Assembly (NCBI GenBank): GCA_026989685.1
Contig: JALSIV010000289.1
Span: 1-40,522, forward strand
Direction of reading: 5' to 3'
Source: Pirellulaceae bacterium
GTDB taxonomy: Bacteria > Planctomycetota > Planctomycetia > Pirellulales > Pirellulaceae
DNA: 40,522 nt
Position numbers and translations under genes: made by a program
Shown here: piece after piece, positions 18,016 through 24,248 of the stretch
Layout of the letters: every line of letters begins with the position of its first letter
How positions within the stretch are numbered: position 1 is the first letter of the stretch
Notes under the pieces: generated by a model
Told to the model about the DNA's origin: nothing
The model's database searches: none
What the model saw: the letters and a program-made list of their open reading frames with translations, nothing else

Positions 18016-19209
18016 ATGGCATTCAGTTACACGGCCAAGGATGCGGGAGGCAACACGCTCGGAGGCACCATCGAATCCGAAGACCGGGAAAACGCCCGGC
18101 TTCGACTCTCCCGGGAAGGACTCCACGTCCTGGAAATGGATGCGGACGTCCAGGAATCGACATTGATTCCCAAACGAGTCCGCAAGAGTGACATCATCTA
18201 CGCCACCAGCCAGTTGTCGGTGATGATCGATACGGGGATCAGCCTGGCCGAAGCACTCGACGGCATTGCGCAGCAAGAAGCCAACCCGACTTTGCGGCGG
18301 GTGCTGACGGAGGTGAAGGAGCGCGTCGGCAAAGGAGAGGATTTCTCCTCCGCGCTGGCTCAGTTTCCCCGCTACTTCGATGCCACCTACGTGGCACTGG
18401 TAACAGCGGCGGAACAGAGCGGAACGCTGGCGGAGATGCTCGACCGCATCTCCCACTACATGCGCGGCGAGCTGGAAGCGCGAGGCAAAGTGCGAGCGGC
18501 GATGGCCTACCCGGCGGTCATGGGCTTGTTGGCAATCGGAGTCACCGTATTCCTGCTGACCTTCATCATGCCCAAATTCACGCCCCTGTTCAGCCGGCGC
18601 GGCGTGGAACTGCCGATGGTGACTCGAGTGATGATGGATCTGTCCCAGAACATGACCCACTACTGGTATGCCTGGCTGGGGGGCGCCGCGTTGGCCGCCG
18701 GTTTCTACGTCTACGCCCGTCGCACTATCTGGGGCCGCCGTTGCCTCGACGGCGCCAAGCTCCGCCTACCGCTGTTGGGCAAGATCTTCCGCAAAACAGC
18801 GCTCTCGCGAAGTATCCGTACGCTGGGCACGATGATTCAAAGCGGTGTACCCATGTTGGAAGCCATCCGCCTCTCCTCCGATGTGTCGGCCAACTTTCAC
18901 TACCAGCAGGTTTGGGAGGAAGTGGAGGAGCAGGTGACGCAGGGAAACCGAATTTCCGACGTGCTGGCTGAGAGCCCGCTGTTTCCCAGCACACTGGTGC
19001 AAATGATCCGGGCAGGTGAGGAAACGGGAAAACTCGATGTGGTACTGCAGAAAGTGAGCCTGTTTTACGACCGGGAAGTCGAAATGACGCTCAAGGCTAC
19101 CACCAGCTTGATCGAACCACTGCTCATCTGCGTGATGGGGGCGGTGGTCGGCACCATCGGCCTTTCGATCCTGCTACCCATTTTCTCGCTCAGCCGCGTG
19201 CCCCACTGA
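18016..19209 (+). CDS. gspF: GspF/PilC-type inner membrane platform protein
   Basis: The 397-residue protein forms the inner-membrane platform that contacts the GspE-type ATPase. The N-terminal segment (FSYTAKDAGGNTLGGTIE) is typical of the family. Two T2SSF domains follow (about residues 65-190 and 265-390), each ending in hydrophobic helices (AYPAVMGLLAIGVTVFLLTFIMP; LLICVMGAVVGTIGLSILLPIF). The start codon is six bases after the ATPase stop, and its ribosome site (GGGAGG) lies inside the ATPase gene. The stop is only four bases from the stop of the converging rpsU. Confidence 0.93.
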   Translation: MAFSYTAKDAGGNTLGGTIESEDRENARLRLSREGLHVLEMDADVQESTLIPKRVRKSDIIYATSQLSVMIDTGISLAEALDGIAQQEANPTLRRVLTEVKERVGKGEDFSSALAQFPRYFDATYVALVTAAEQSGTLAEMLDRISHYMRGELEARGKVRAAMAYPAVMGLLAIGVTVFLLTFIMPKFTPLFSRRGVELPMVTRVMMDLSQNMTHYWYAWLGGAALAAGFYVYARRTIWGRRCLDGAKLRLPLLGKIFRKTALSRSIRTLGTMIQSGVPMLEAIRLSSDVSANFHYQQVWEEVEEQVTQGNRISDVLAESPLFPSTLVQMIRAGEETGKLDVVLQKVSLFYDREVEMTLKATTSLIEPLLICVMGAVVGTIGLSILLPIFSLSRVPH

Positions 19210-19213
19210 CCGG

Positions 19214-19411
19214 CTATCGCCGAGCCAACATGCGAGCTCGGCGGGATCGCTGTTCGGCCCGCAGTCGGGCCCGGCGACGAATCTCGCTCGGCTTCTCGTA
19301 ATACTCGCGTCGCCGCATTTCTCGTTTGATGCCGCTTCGCTCTACCAACTTGCGAAAACGGCGAACCGCCTCCTGAATGGACTCCTTCTCCCGTACGATT
19401 AACTTGACCAT
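19214..19411 (-). CDS. rpsU: 30S ribosomal protein S21
   Basis: The 65-residue basic protein of the small ribosomal subunit helps initiation at Shine-Dalgarno sites. It has the family pattern [20 protein letters not shown] and then [17 protein letters not shown] with an arginine-rich tail. GGAGG lies a few bases before the ATG. A promoter (TGGACA-N18-TACACT) predicts an unusually long leader of about 190 bases. Confidence 0.97.
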   Translation of the reverse strand: MVKLIVREKESIQEAVRRFRKLVERSGIKREMRRREYYEKPSEIRRRARLRAEQRSRRARMLARR

Positions 19412-19453
19412 CGTCCCTCCAACCCTGCCAAATCCAACACGATTTCCAACCTC

Positions 19454-19468
19454 CTTCGATTCTCGAAG
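19454..19468 (-). promoter_or_regulatory. Small hairpin in the rpsU leader
   Basis: CTTCGA-GAA-TCGAAG folds into a 6-bp hairpin in the predicted rpsU leader. It is followed at once by GGAGG and a possible 13-codon leader frame that begins with GTG and overlaps the start of rpsU. It could influence translation of S21, but this is only a suggestion. Confidence 0.25.
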
Positions 19469-19607
19469 CCAACGTTTGTCTGATTCGATGGTGACGCACC
19501 GGCCGAGGCGGCACGGTTGTCCAGTGCCTGTGCGAGGCGCTGCGGCCGTTCACCGGATGTCTCACCCCGGCGTCCGCTTCCCATCATTCGTCTTGTGCGG
19601 ACCGCCT

Positions 19608-19637
19608 AGTGTAGCGGAAATCAAAACGGGTTGTCCA
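19608..19637 (-). promoter_or_regulatory. Probable sigma70-type promoter of rpsU
   Basis: On the minus strand TGGACA (5/6 to consensus) is followed after 18 bases by TACACT (4/6). Transcription would start near 19601, about 190 bases before the rpsU start codon. Repeat copy C begins 27 bases further upstream. Confidence 0.5.
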
Positions 19638-19663
19638 GGCGAAGGGCGGCCGGTTTTTTTTTC

Positions 19664-19741
19664 GAGCCCGTAACAAAACCCGCGGTGCCGCGTTCCGGCC
19701 TCGGGCATGTCGCCAGCGGCATGGAGTTTTGCGACAGCCTC
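19664..19741. repeat. 78-bp MITE-like repeat, copy C
   Basis: GAGCCCGTAACAAAACCC at the left and GGAGTTTTGCGACAGCCTC at the right match copies A and B in length and ends. TTA again follows the right end. It follows a run of nine T. Unlike copies A and B, it is not followed by the GC-rich module. Confidence 0.75.
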
Positions 19742-19958
19742 TTATTCCTTTTCGGCTGCCCGCGCTCCCGCCAAACCCTCCCCGGCTTGCCTAACCCGGT
19801 CCCGATCGCGGCGCCTGGTGCCGGGCGCCCGTCGCGCCGATGGATCTAATCGGCAAAGGAGCACTCGACAGGCCACCGGTCGCCCTGCCCCGTTGTCCCG
19901 CCTCACCACGTCCGTCGCCCCGACCGGCAAACCCTGCACCCGCAATATTGGGGGACCC
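19742..19958. other. Gene-free stretch before the small coiled-coil gene
   Basis: The frame continuing into the next gene is open here, but its translation (rich in Arg, Ser and Pro) looks non-coding and its start lies inside repeat C. A GGCGCC...GGCGCC inverted repeat near 19820 is the only structure seen. Confidence 0.45.
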
Positions 19959-20126
19959 ATGATTCGCCCAGCCCACGATTCGCCCCTCGACGTGGCTCGT
20001 ATCGACGAGCTGGAAGCTCTGCAAGACGATGTGATGACGGAGCTCGATCGACTCAATGAACAGATCGAGGCACTCCTTCGAGAGCACGCGGGCGGGCGAG
20101 GGGAGCCGAGCAGGATGGCGTCCTGA
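19959..20126 (+). CDS. Small coiled-coil protein, unknown function
   Basis: The 55-residue acidic protein has a clear heptad pattern (IDELEALQDDVMTELDRLNEQIEALL), so it should form a two-stranded coiled coil. No membrane segment or catalytic motif is present. The start was placed at the ATG after GGGGGACCC rather than at the track's start inside the repeat, because only this last part looks like protein. It lies 43 bases before proC. Function not known; it resembles small conserved proteins seen in planctomycete genomes. Confidence 0.6.
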   Translation: MIRPAHDSPLDVARIDELEALQDDVMTELDRLNEQIEALLREHAGGRGEPSRMAS

Positions 20127-20169
20127 GGCCGCCCTTTCTCTCACCGCGCGGGCGTGCTAGTTTACCGTC

Positions 20170-21003
20170 ATGCCCCAACAGCCACTCGCAATCACGGTCG
20201 GACTCATCGGTCTGGGACAGATGGCTCGAGCCCTCGCCGAGGGCTGGGCGGGACAGTTCGATCCGCCGCCGACTCTGGTGGGCTTCGACCCCGACGAACA
20301 AGCCTGCCGTGAAGCTCGGCGACGCGTGCCCGCATTGCAGTTGGCCGCCGACGAAACCGAAGTGGCAATGAAGGCCGAGGTGGTCGTGCTGGCCGTGAAA
20401 CCTCACGTGGTGCCGGCGGTCGCTGGCCGCATCGCCTGCTTTGTGGGAAACCGAAGTCGACTCGTGGCGTCGATCGCGGCAGGGGTCCGGCTGGGCGAAC
20501 TCCAGCGAGCGTTGTCTTCGGACCGAATCATTCGCATCATGCCCAACACTCCGTGCCTGGTCGGCGCCGGCGCGGCCGGCATGGCGGCGGCGGCCGGCGC
20601 CGCCAGCGAAGACCGCGAGCTCGTCGAACGATTGGTGTCGGCGGTGGCCCGCTGCCACTGGCTCGACGAAGAATTGCTGGATGCGGTCACCGGCCTGTCC
20701 GGCTCGGGACCCGCCTATGTTTTCCTGCTGATCGAGGCTCTGGCCGATGGCGGCGTCCGCATGGGGCTGCCTCGAGACGTGGCTTTGTCCCTGGCCACTC
20801 AGACCATGCTGGGCTCGGCTAAACTGTTGTTGGCCCAGTCGTGCCACCCGGCCGAGCTGAAGGACCGGGTAGCCAGTCCGGGCGGCACGACCATGGCCGG
20901 CCTGGAGGCTCTGGAACGGCATGGCGTCCGCGCCGGCATGATGGCCGCGGTCGGCGCGGCGACACGTCGAGCGGCCGAATTGCGCGAGTCCGCCGATCCA
21001 TAA
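20170..21003 (+). CDS. proC: Pyrroline-5-carboxylate reductase
   Basis: The 277-residue enzyme carries out the last step of proline synthesis, NAD(P)H-dependent reduction of pyrroline-5-carboxylate, in the cytoplasm. The Rossmann start is GLIGLGQMARALAEG. The C-terminal dimer domain has the family signature (GLSGSGPAYVFLLIEALADG, then VASPGGTTMAGLEALE). Length matches the family. No Shine-Dalgarno is visible, and a TAGTTT box ends only 6 bases before the ATG, so the mRNA may be leaderless. Other proline genes are not nearby. Confidence 0.95.
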   Translation: MPQQPLAITVGLIGLGQMARALAEGWAGQFDPPPTLVGFDPDEQACREARRRVPALQLAADETEVAMKAEVVVLAVKPHVVPAVAGRIACFVGNRSRLVASIAAGVRLGELQRALSSDRIIRIMPNTPCLVGAGAAGMAAAAGAASEDRELVERLVSAVARCHWLDEELLDAVTGLSGSGPAYVFLLIEALADGGVRMGLPRDVALSLATQTMLGSAKLLLAQSCHPAELKDRVASPGGTTMAGLEALERHGVRAGMMAAVGAATRRAAELRESADP

Positions 21004-21055
21004 CCGTCTCCAATAGACAGTGCTGTAGTGAATTGACCTCCGTCGAGAAGCAATC

Positions 21056-21289
21056 ATGCCGTCGATCTTTTGCGTGGTAGATGACAAGCACGTTCCACTT
21101 TACCGAGTGATCTGGGTATCCGATTTGCCTCACTTTTGCGGCGACGACGAGTGTGAGTGCGAGGGTCGTTACGAAGTCCGGCTGGAGCAGGGCGAGTCGG
21201 TGTGGGGAAGTCGTGAGGATCGCGACCGAGTACTGAGAGCCATCGAGGCCTGGCAGGGTGGCCTGGCCGAGGATGAAGACTGGCCCTAG
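21056..21289 (+). CDS. Small Cys-containing acidic protein, unknown
   Basis: The 77-residue protein begins MPSIFCVVDDKHVPLYRVIW, so it is not obviously exported, and has a cluster HFCGDDECECEG (residues 27-38) that could bind a metal ion. It ends in an acidic helix. The ATG has GAGAAG five bases before it. It lies between proC and another unknown gene on the same strand with 31 bases to the latter, so the two may be co-transcribed. I do not recognise the family. Confidence 0.6.
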   Translation: MPSIFCVVDDKHVPLYRVIWVSDLPHFCGDDECECEGRYEVRLEQGESVWGSREDRDRVLRAIEAWQGGLAEDEDWP

Positions 21290-21320
21290 CAGCAGCGGCC
21301 CAGGAAGAAACGGCCTCACC

Positions 21321-21815
21321 ATGTCCCTATTCGAAGACTCCCGGTATCAGTGGCGGGAAACCTATTTCGTGGTCTTTCCCCGCTCCCGCCGGCCCGATCA
21401 TCGGTCGACCACCGAGCTGCTGCAACGATTGGCCGGCGATTACGAGGTCACCAATCAGCGGTTGGATGCTCAGGGCCGCATCGAGTCCTTTACGCTGATC
21501 TCCACCGCCAACGCGGCCGCGATGGACGTTTGCTACCTGGCCGGGCCGGATGTGACCGAGCAGATCGAGCAATTCATTCGAGAGATTTCGGGCCAGCCGC
21601 TCGCGGCGCCCGACCAACAACGGGTCGACGAGCTGCGAAACTGTGACGCTCGCTTTGAGATCTTCCACTTTCAACGCTGCGAACTGACCGTCTCCGCGGA
21701 GGATGACAATGAAGAATGGCTCGACCCTACCGCGCTGTTCGACGTCATGCGCATCCTCAGCGATGCCTGCGGAGGCATCGGGATGGACCCGCAATCGGGA
21801 ACCTTTGTGGGATAG
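21321..21815 (+). CDS. Conserved-looking cytoplasmic protein, unknown
   Basis: The 164-residue soluble protein has mixed alpha/beta character (ETYFVVFPRSRRP near the start; MDVCYLAGPDVTEQIEQFI in the middle) and ends FDVMRILSDACGGIGMDPQSG. No signal peptide, membrane segment or catalytic motif is visible. The start at 21321 follows a purine-rich stretch (AGGAAGAAA) and removes an unlikely 21-codon extension. It sits just upstream of the EF-P-like gene on the same strand (48 bases), which could hint at a shared transcript. Function unknown. Confidence 0.65.
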   Translation: MSLFEDSRYQWRETYFVVFPRSRRPDHRSTTELLQRLAGDYEVTNQRLDAQGRIESFTLISTANAAAMDVCYLAGPDVTEQIEQFIREISGQPLAAPDQQRVDELRNCDARFEIFHFQRCELTVSAEDDNEEWLDPTALFDVMRILSDACGGIGMDPQSGTFVG

Positions 21816-21863
21816 CCGGAACGTAGGCTGGGACAACCGTGACTGCCGGAGGAGCCCATTCTC

Positions 21864-22427
21864 ATGTTGGCCAAGGAAATCAAGCCGGGGGCCGTCGTCG
21901 TCTACCAAGACGCGCCGGTGCTGATTCTCAAGGTGACGGTGCAAACCCCGTCGGCTCGAGGCGCATCGACCCTCTACAAGATGCGCGGCCGCAACCTCGT
22001 CACTCGGCAAAAGACCGACATCACGCTCAAAGGTGGCGAATCGCTCGAGCAGGCCGACTTCCAAAAGCGGCCGGTCAAGATGATGTACACCGACCCGACC
22101 CACCTCCACCTGCTCGACCAGGAAGACTTCAATCAGTACAGCGTGACGCTGGAAGACGTTGCCGAACAGTTGCCGTACGTCACGGAGGAACTCGAGGGAA
22201 TGACGGCGTTGATCTACAATGACGAGTGCGTGGGAATCCAACTGCCGGTCGCTGTCACGCTGAAGGTCGCCCAGTGCGACCCTTACGTCAAAGGAAACTC
22301 GGCCACCGGACGAACGAAGCCGGCGACGCTGGAAACCGGCCTGGTGGTGCAGGTTCCCGAATACCTGTCCCAAGGCGAGCGGATCAAGGTCGACACGCGC
22401 ACCGGTGAATTCCTCTCGCGCGCCTGA
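21864..22427 (+). CDS. efpL: Elongation factor P-like protein (YeiP/EfpL type)
   Basis: The 187-residue protein has the three domains of EF-P, which enters the ribosomal E site and relieves stalling at proline-rich sequences. The tip loop reads TPSARGASTLYKMR, the YeiP/EfpL pattern (SPTARGAATLYKMR in E. coli YeiP), rather than the PGKGQA loop with a modifiable lysine in classical EF-P. The residue at the tip is therefore arginine. The C-terminal signature RTKPATLETGLVVQVPEYLSQGE also fits. GGAGGAG lies 9 bases before the ATG. A standard EF-P annotation would miss the subfamily. Confidence 0.9.
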   Translation: MLAKEIKPGAVVVYQDAPVLILKVTVQTPSARGASTLYKMRGRNLVTRQKTDITLKGGESLEQADFQKRPVKMMYTDPTHLHLLDQEDFNQYSVTLEDVAEQLPYVTEELEGMTALIYNDECVGIQLPVAVTLKVAQCDPYVKGNSATGRTKPATLETGLVVQVPEYLSQGERIKVDTRTGEFLSRA

Positions 22428-22470
22428 CGTCGTGCGGCCGCGACGGCCGTCGGTGAGCCCTGCCCGCTTG

Positions 22471-22600
22471 CGTTACAGTCTCATTTCGCAACGTCTGCGC
22501 GCCGTGCCCGCATGCTGCCCTGGCTTTCGGTTGTCACCACCAGTCCTACAGCCTCCGGTCTCCCGCCTCCGGCCTTGCGGGCGCAGCTCACGTTGGGATG
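22471..22600. repeat. GC-rich module, copy D (78-bp core missing)
   Basis: CGTTACAGTCTCATTTCGCAACGTCTGCGCGCCG at the start resembles the right end of the 78-bp element running into the module (GTGACAGCCTCTTAGTTCGCAACATCTG in copy A), but the rest of the core is absent. The body closely matches copy B: TTTCGGTTGTCACCACC, CCTCCGGTCTCCCGCCTCC and CTTGCGGGCGCAGC are shared. It lies between the EfpL gene and the end of the selenoprotein gene. Confidence 0.6.
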
Positions 22601-22623
22601 GTCTCGAGCCCACGCCCCGAGAA

Positions 22624-22860
22624 CTACCCCAAACGCTTGCCGATCGCGTCCACCACTGCCTGTTCATCGGGAAACGAACCCGTCTCCAGCTTGGAATAGA
22701 CGAGTTCGTCACCGGCGGTGACTTCGAAACAGCCACCGGTTCCCGGTTCGAGCTCCAAGGAGCTGATCTGCTGCTTATACGTAGAGAGGATCTTTTCCGC
22801 CAAACTGACGGCTTTGGGTTCGTAGTTTCAAACAGAGCAGTAACGCAAATGGATTTTCAT
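22624..22860 (-). CDS. SelW/Rdx-like selenoprotein with in-frame UGA (Sec11)
   Basis: This is a 78-residue thioredoxin-fold redox protein of the SelW/SelT/SelH (Rdx) type, absent from the ORF track because codon 11 is TGA (22828-22830). Read with Sec it starts MKIHLRYCSVUNYEPKAVSL, which puts U at the second position of the CxxU redox motif, then NYEPKA as in relatives. The C-terminal half is intact and typical (LEPGTGGCFEV, then VYSKLETGSFPDEQAVVDAIG) and ends in TAG. AAGGAG lies 8 bases before the ATG. A hairpin follows the TGA at SECIS distance, and selB is 1.4 kb away. A degraded gene is unlikely because both halves are open and conserved. The partner and substrate are unknown. Confidence 0.9.
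22800..22817 (-). promoter_or_regulatory. Candidate bacterial SECIS hairpin
   Basis: On the coding strand CCAAA-GCCGTCAG-TTTGG folds into a 5-bp stem and 8-base loop starting 11 bases after the UGA. The loop's first base is G and lies 16 bases after the UGA, and the loop contains GU. This agrees with the known loose rules for bacterial SECIS elements (loop 16-37 bases after UGA, early G). A weaker alternative pairs GCC with GGC. Confidence 0.55.
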
Positions 22861-22901
22861 CCTCAACACTCCTTCTCGACTCTTGGTGGAGACACACCAG
22901 T

Positions 22902-23075
22902 CTATTTCCGGGTCTTCTTTTTTGCCGATTTGGTCGTCTTGGACGCCTTCTTGGCCTTGGCCGACCCCGACTTCTTGGCCGTTACGCTCTTGGCCTTCCG
23001 TTTGCGTTTACCGCCGAAAGCCGCTTCCCAGCCCGCTGCATACTTCTGATTCGTACCAACTCGCACAATCGTCAC
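22902..23075 (-). CDS. Small protein with lysine-rich C-terminal tail
   Basis: The 57-residue protein has a short conserved-looking head (TIVRVGTNQKYAAGWEAAFGG) and a tail of about 30 residues made almost only of Lys, Ala, Ser and Thr, like histone H1 tails. It could bind nucleic acid; no known domain is seen. The GTG start at 23075 has AAGGGGAG 8 bases upstream, so the 50-residue extension in the track is rejected. It ends 41 bases before the selenoprotein start on the same strand, so the two may share a transcript. Similar small basic-tailed proteins occur in planctomycetes, but no function is known to me. Confidence 0.65.
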   Translation of the reverse strand: MTIVRVGTNQKYAAGWEAAFGGKRKRKAKSVTAKKSGSAKAKKASKTTKSAKKKTRK

Positions 23076-23196
23076 GATTCCGACTCCCCTTGATTGCAGT
23101 CGACGATTCACACTCACACGCACCCCAAGGAGCGGTCCCGCCCTCGTTGCCTCACGGCGGCGCTGAAAGGAAGGGCGCGGCGACCACAACGTGGAA

Positions 23197-23222
23197 GGAG
23201 CCGTGGCAAATGACACGGCTCC
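23197..23222. terminator. Hairpin between two minus-strand genes
   Basis: GGAGCCGTG and CACGGCTCC form a perfect 9-bp stem with an 8-base loop, 81 bases after the stop of the minus-strand gene at 23303-23854. No T-run follows. It could end that transcript or separate it from the small basic gene downstream. Confidence 0.45.
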
Positions 23223-23302
23223 CAAGAAATGAACCTAGACGATCGCCCCGTGGCGGTCAAGCGGCCGCCCGCGGGACGGGGCCGGTGAGAGAAGGAGGTC
23301 GG

Positions 23303-23854
23303 CTATTTCTTCTCTTTGCGGCCGCCCACTCGCGGCAGCGCCATGAATTCTCGCACCGACTTGGGTCCCGATTTTTCCGCGGACTTCGGTTTGCTGCCCG
23401 AGCCGGGCAACCAGCCGGTCAGAGAAAACGCCGACTTCTTCTTCTGGGGACGGCTTGACGGCGCGGAAGCCGCCTTGCCTTTCTTCCACGGCATTAAGAA
23501 CGACGTCGTCTTGTCGACGAAATTCGACGTCCCGCGCTTGACTCGGCTCCACGTGGACACGTTGGGCCTGGCGGGGTGCTTGTGAGCCGTCGAACGAGTC
23601 GTCTTGCTGGTCGAGACGAACGGCACCTTGGGGGCGGGGAGCTGCCACTTGGGAAGCTGAAACGTAGGCAGGCTCCAACCGGCCGACTTGGTCGATGACT
23701 GTGGAGGCTCGTCACCGACGCGAGCGGTCACGCGCTTGCTCGACTTGCCTCGCTTCTTGGAAAGACCCGGCAGTTGGAATCCATCGGCCGTGTTCGGCAT
23801 CAGGAGGGCAACAGCCAATGCTGTGCTCAACAAACGGATTACGTTACGTCGCAT
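23303..23854 (-). CDS. Exported basic protein, unknown
   Basis: The 183-residue protein starts with a typical signal peptide (MRRNVIRLLSTALAVALLMPNTADG), so it is exported. The mature part is basic, of low complexity and rich in Ser, Lys and Pro, with repeated short motifs (LPTFQLPKWQLPAPKVPF). No catalytic or heme motif is visible. The ATG at 23854 has GAGGGAG nine bases upstream and begins the signal peptide cleanly; the 24-codon extension in the track is rejected. Such proteins may bind cell-surface polymers, but that is a guess. Confidence 0.7.
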   Translation of the reverse strand: MRRNVIRLLSTALAVALLMPNTADGFQLPGLSKKRGKSSKRVTARVGDEPPQSSTKSAGWSLPTFQLPKWQLPAPKVPFVSTSKTTRSTAHKHPARPNVSTWSRVKRGTSNFVDKTTSFLMPWKKGKAASAPSSRPQKKKSAFSLTGWLPGSGSKPKSAEKSGPKSVREFMALPRVGGRKEKK

Positions 23855-24112
23855 CGTCTTGACTCCCTCGAAACCACGCGCCCGGCGGTTTCGCCTGCTT
23901 GTCCGTGCATCCCGGGAGACCGCCACGCACTCCGGCCTCCAACGCGGCGGGAGTGTCTCAAATCCCCGACACCGTGTCCAGGTCGGTTTGCAATTCGGCC
24001 GTCACGCCCGGCGACGATCCAGCATGGCACACCGCGCCCGCTCGGTCCGCTGCGTTCGCCGGGTCCACCTGGTCCACTCCCACCACCCACCCAGAGGAAC
24101 TCGCCGCCTTCG
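23855..24112. other. Divergent intergenic region upstream of selB
   Basis: This 258-base stretch plus the selB promoter separates the exported protein gene from selB. I looked for a tRNA-Sec gene here because selC is sometimes near selB. A CTCAAAT segment at 23956-23962 could mimic a UCA anticodon loop, but no matching arms surround it. No other feature is recognised. Confidence 0.5.
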
Positions 24113-24141
24113 TTGAACGGAGTCCGGCCGTGCCCTACAAT
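24113..24141 (+). promoter_or_regulatory. Probable sigma70-type promoter of selB
   Basis: TTGAAC and TACAAT are separated by exactly 17 bases, each a good match to the housekeeping consensus. Transcription would begin near 24148, leaving a leader of about 100 bases. The selB start codon itself has no clear Shine-Dalgarno. Confidence 0.55.
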
Positions 24142-24248
24142 CGAAGAGCCCTCGGCCGAGTCGCCGCACTGCCACCTCGGTCCCCTGCCAACCGCTCCGT
24201 GGGCCCCGTTCGAGTGGACGACGCTTCCCTTCGCCTTTTCTCCTCGCT

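Noticed and set aside
22624-22860. Reading the SelW-like frame as a pseudogene split by a nonsense mutation
   Set aside because: The TGA sits precisely at the redox position where Sec or Cys is expected, both halves keep family motifs, the ribosome site is strong and selB is nearby. A random stop would not be expected at this codon.
23940-24040. tRNA-Sec gene (selC) next to selB
   Set aside because: A CTCAAAT segment could mimic an anticodon loop with UCA, but no flanking anticodon stem, long variable arm or GGTTCGA-type T arm could be fitted.
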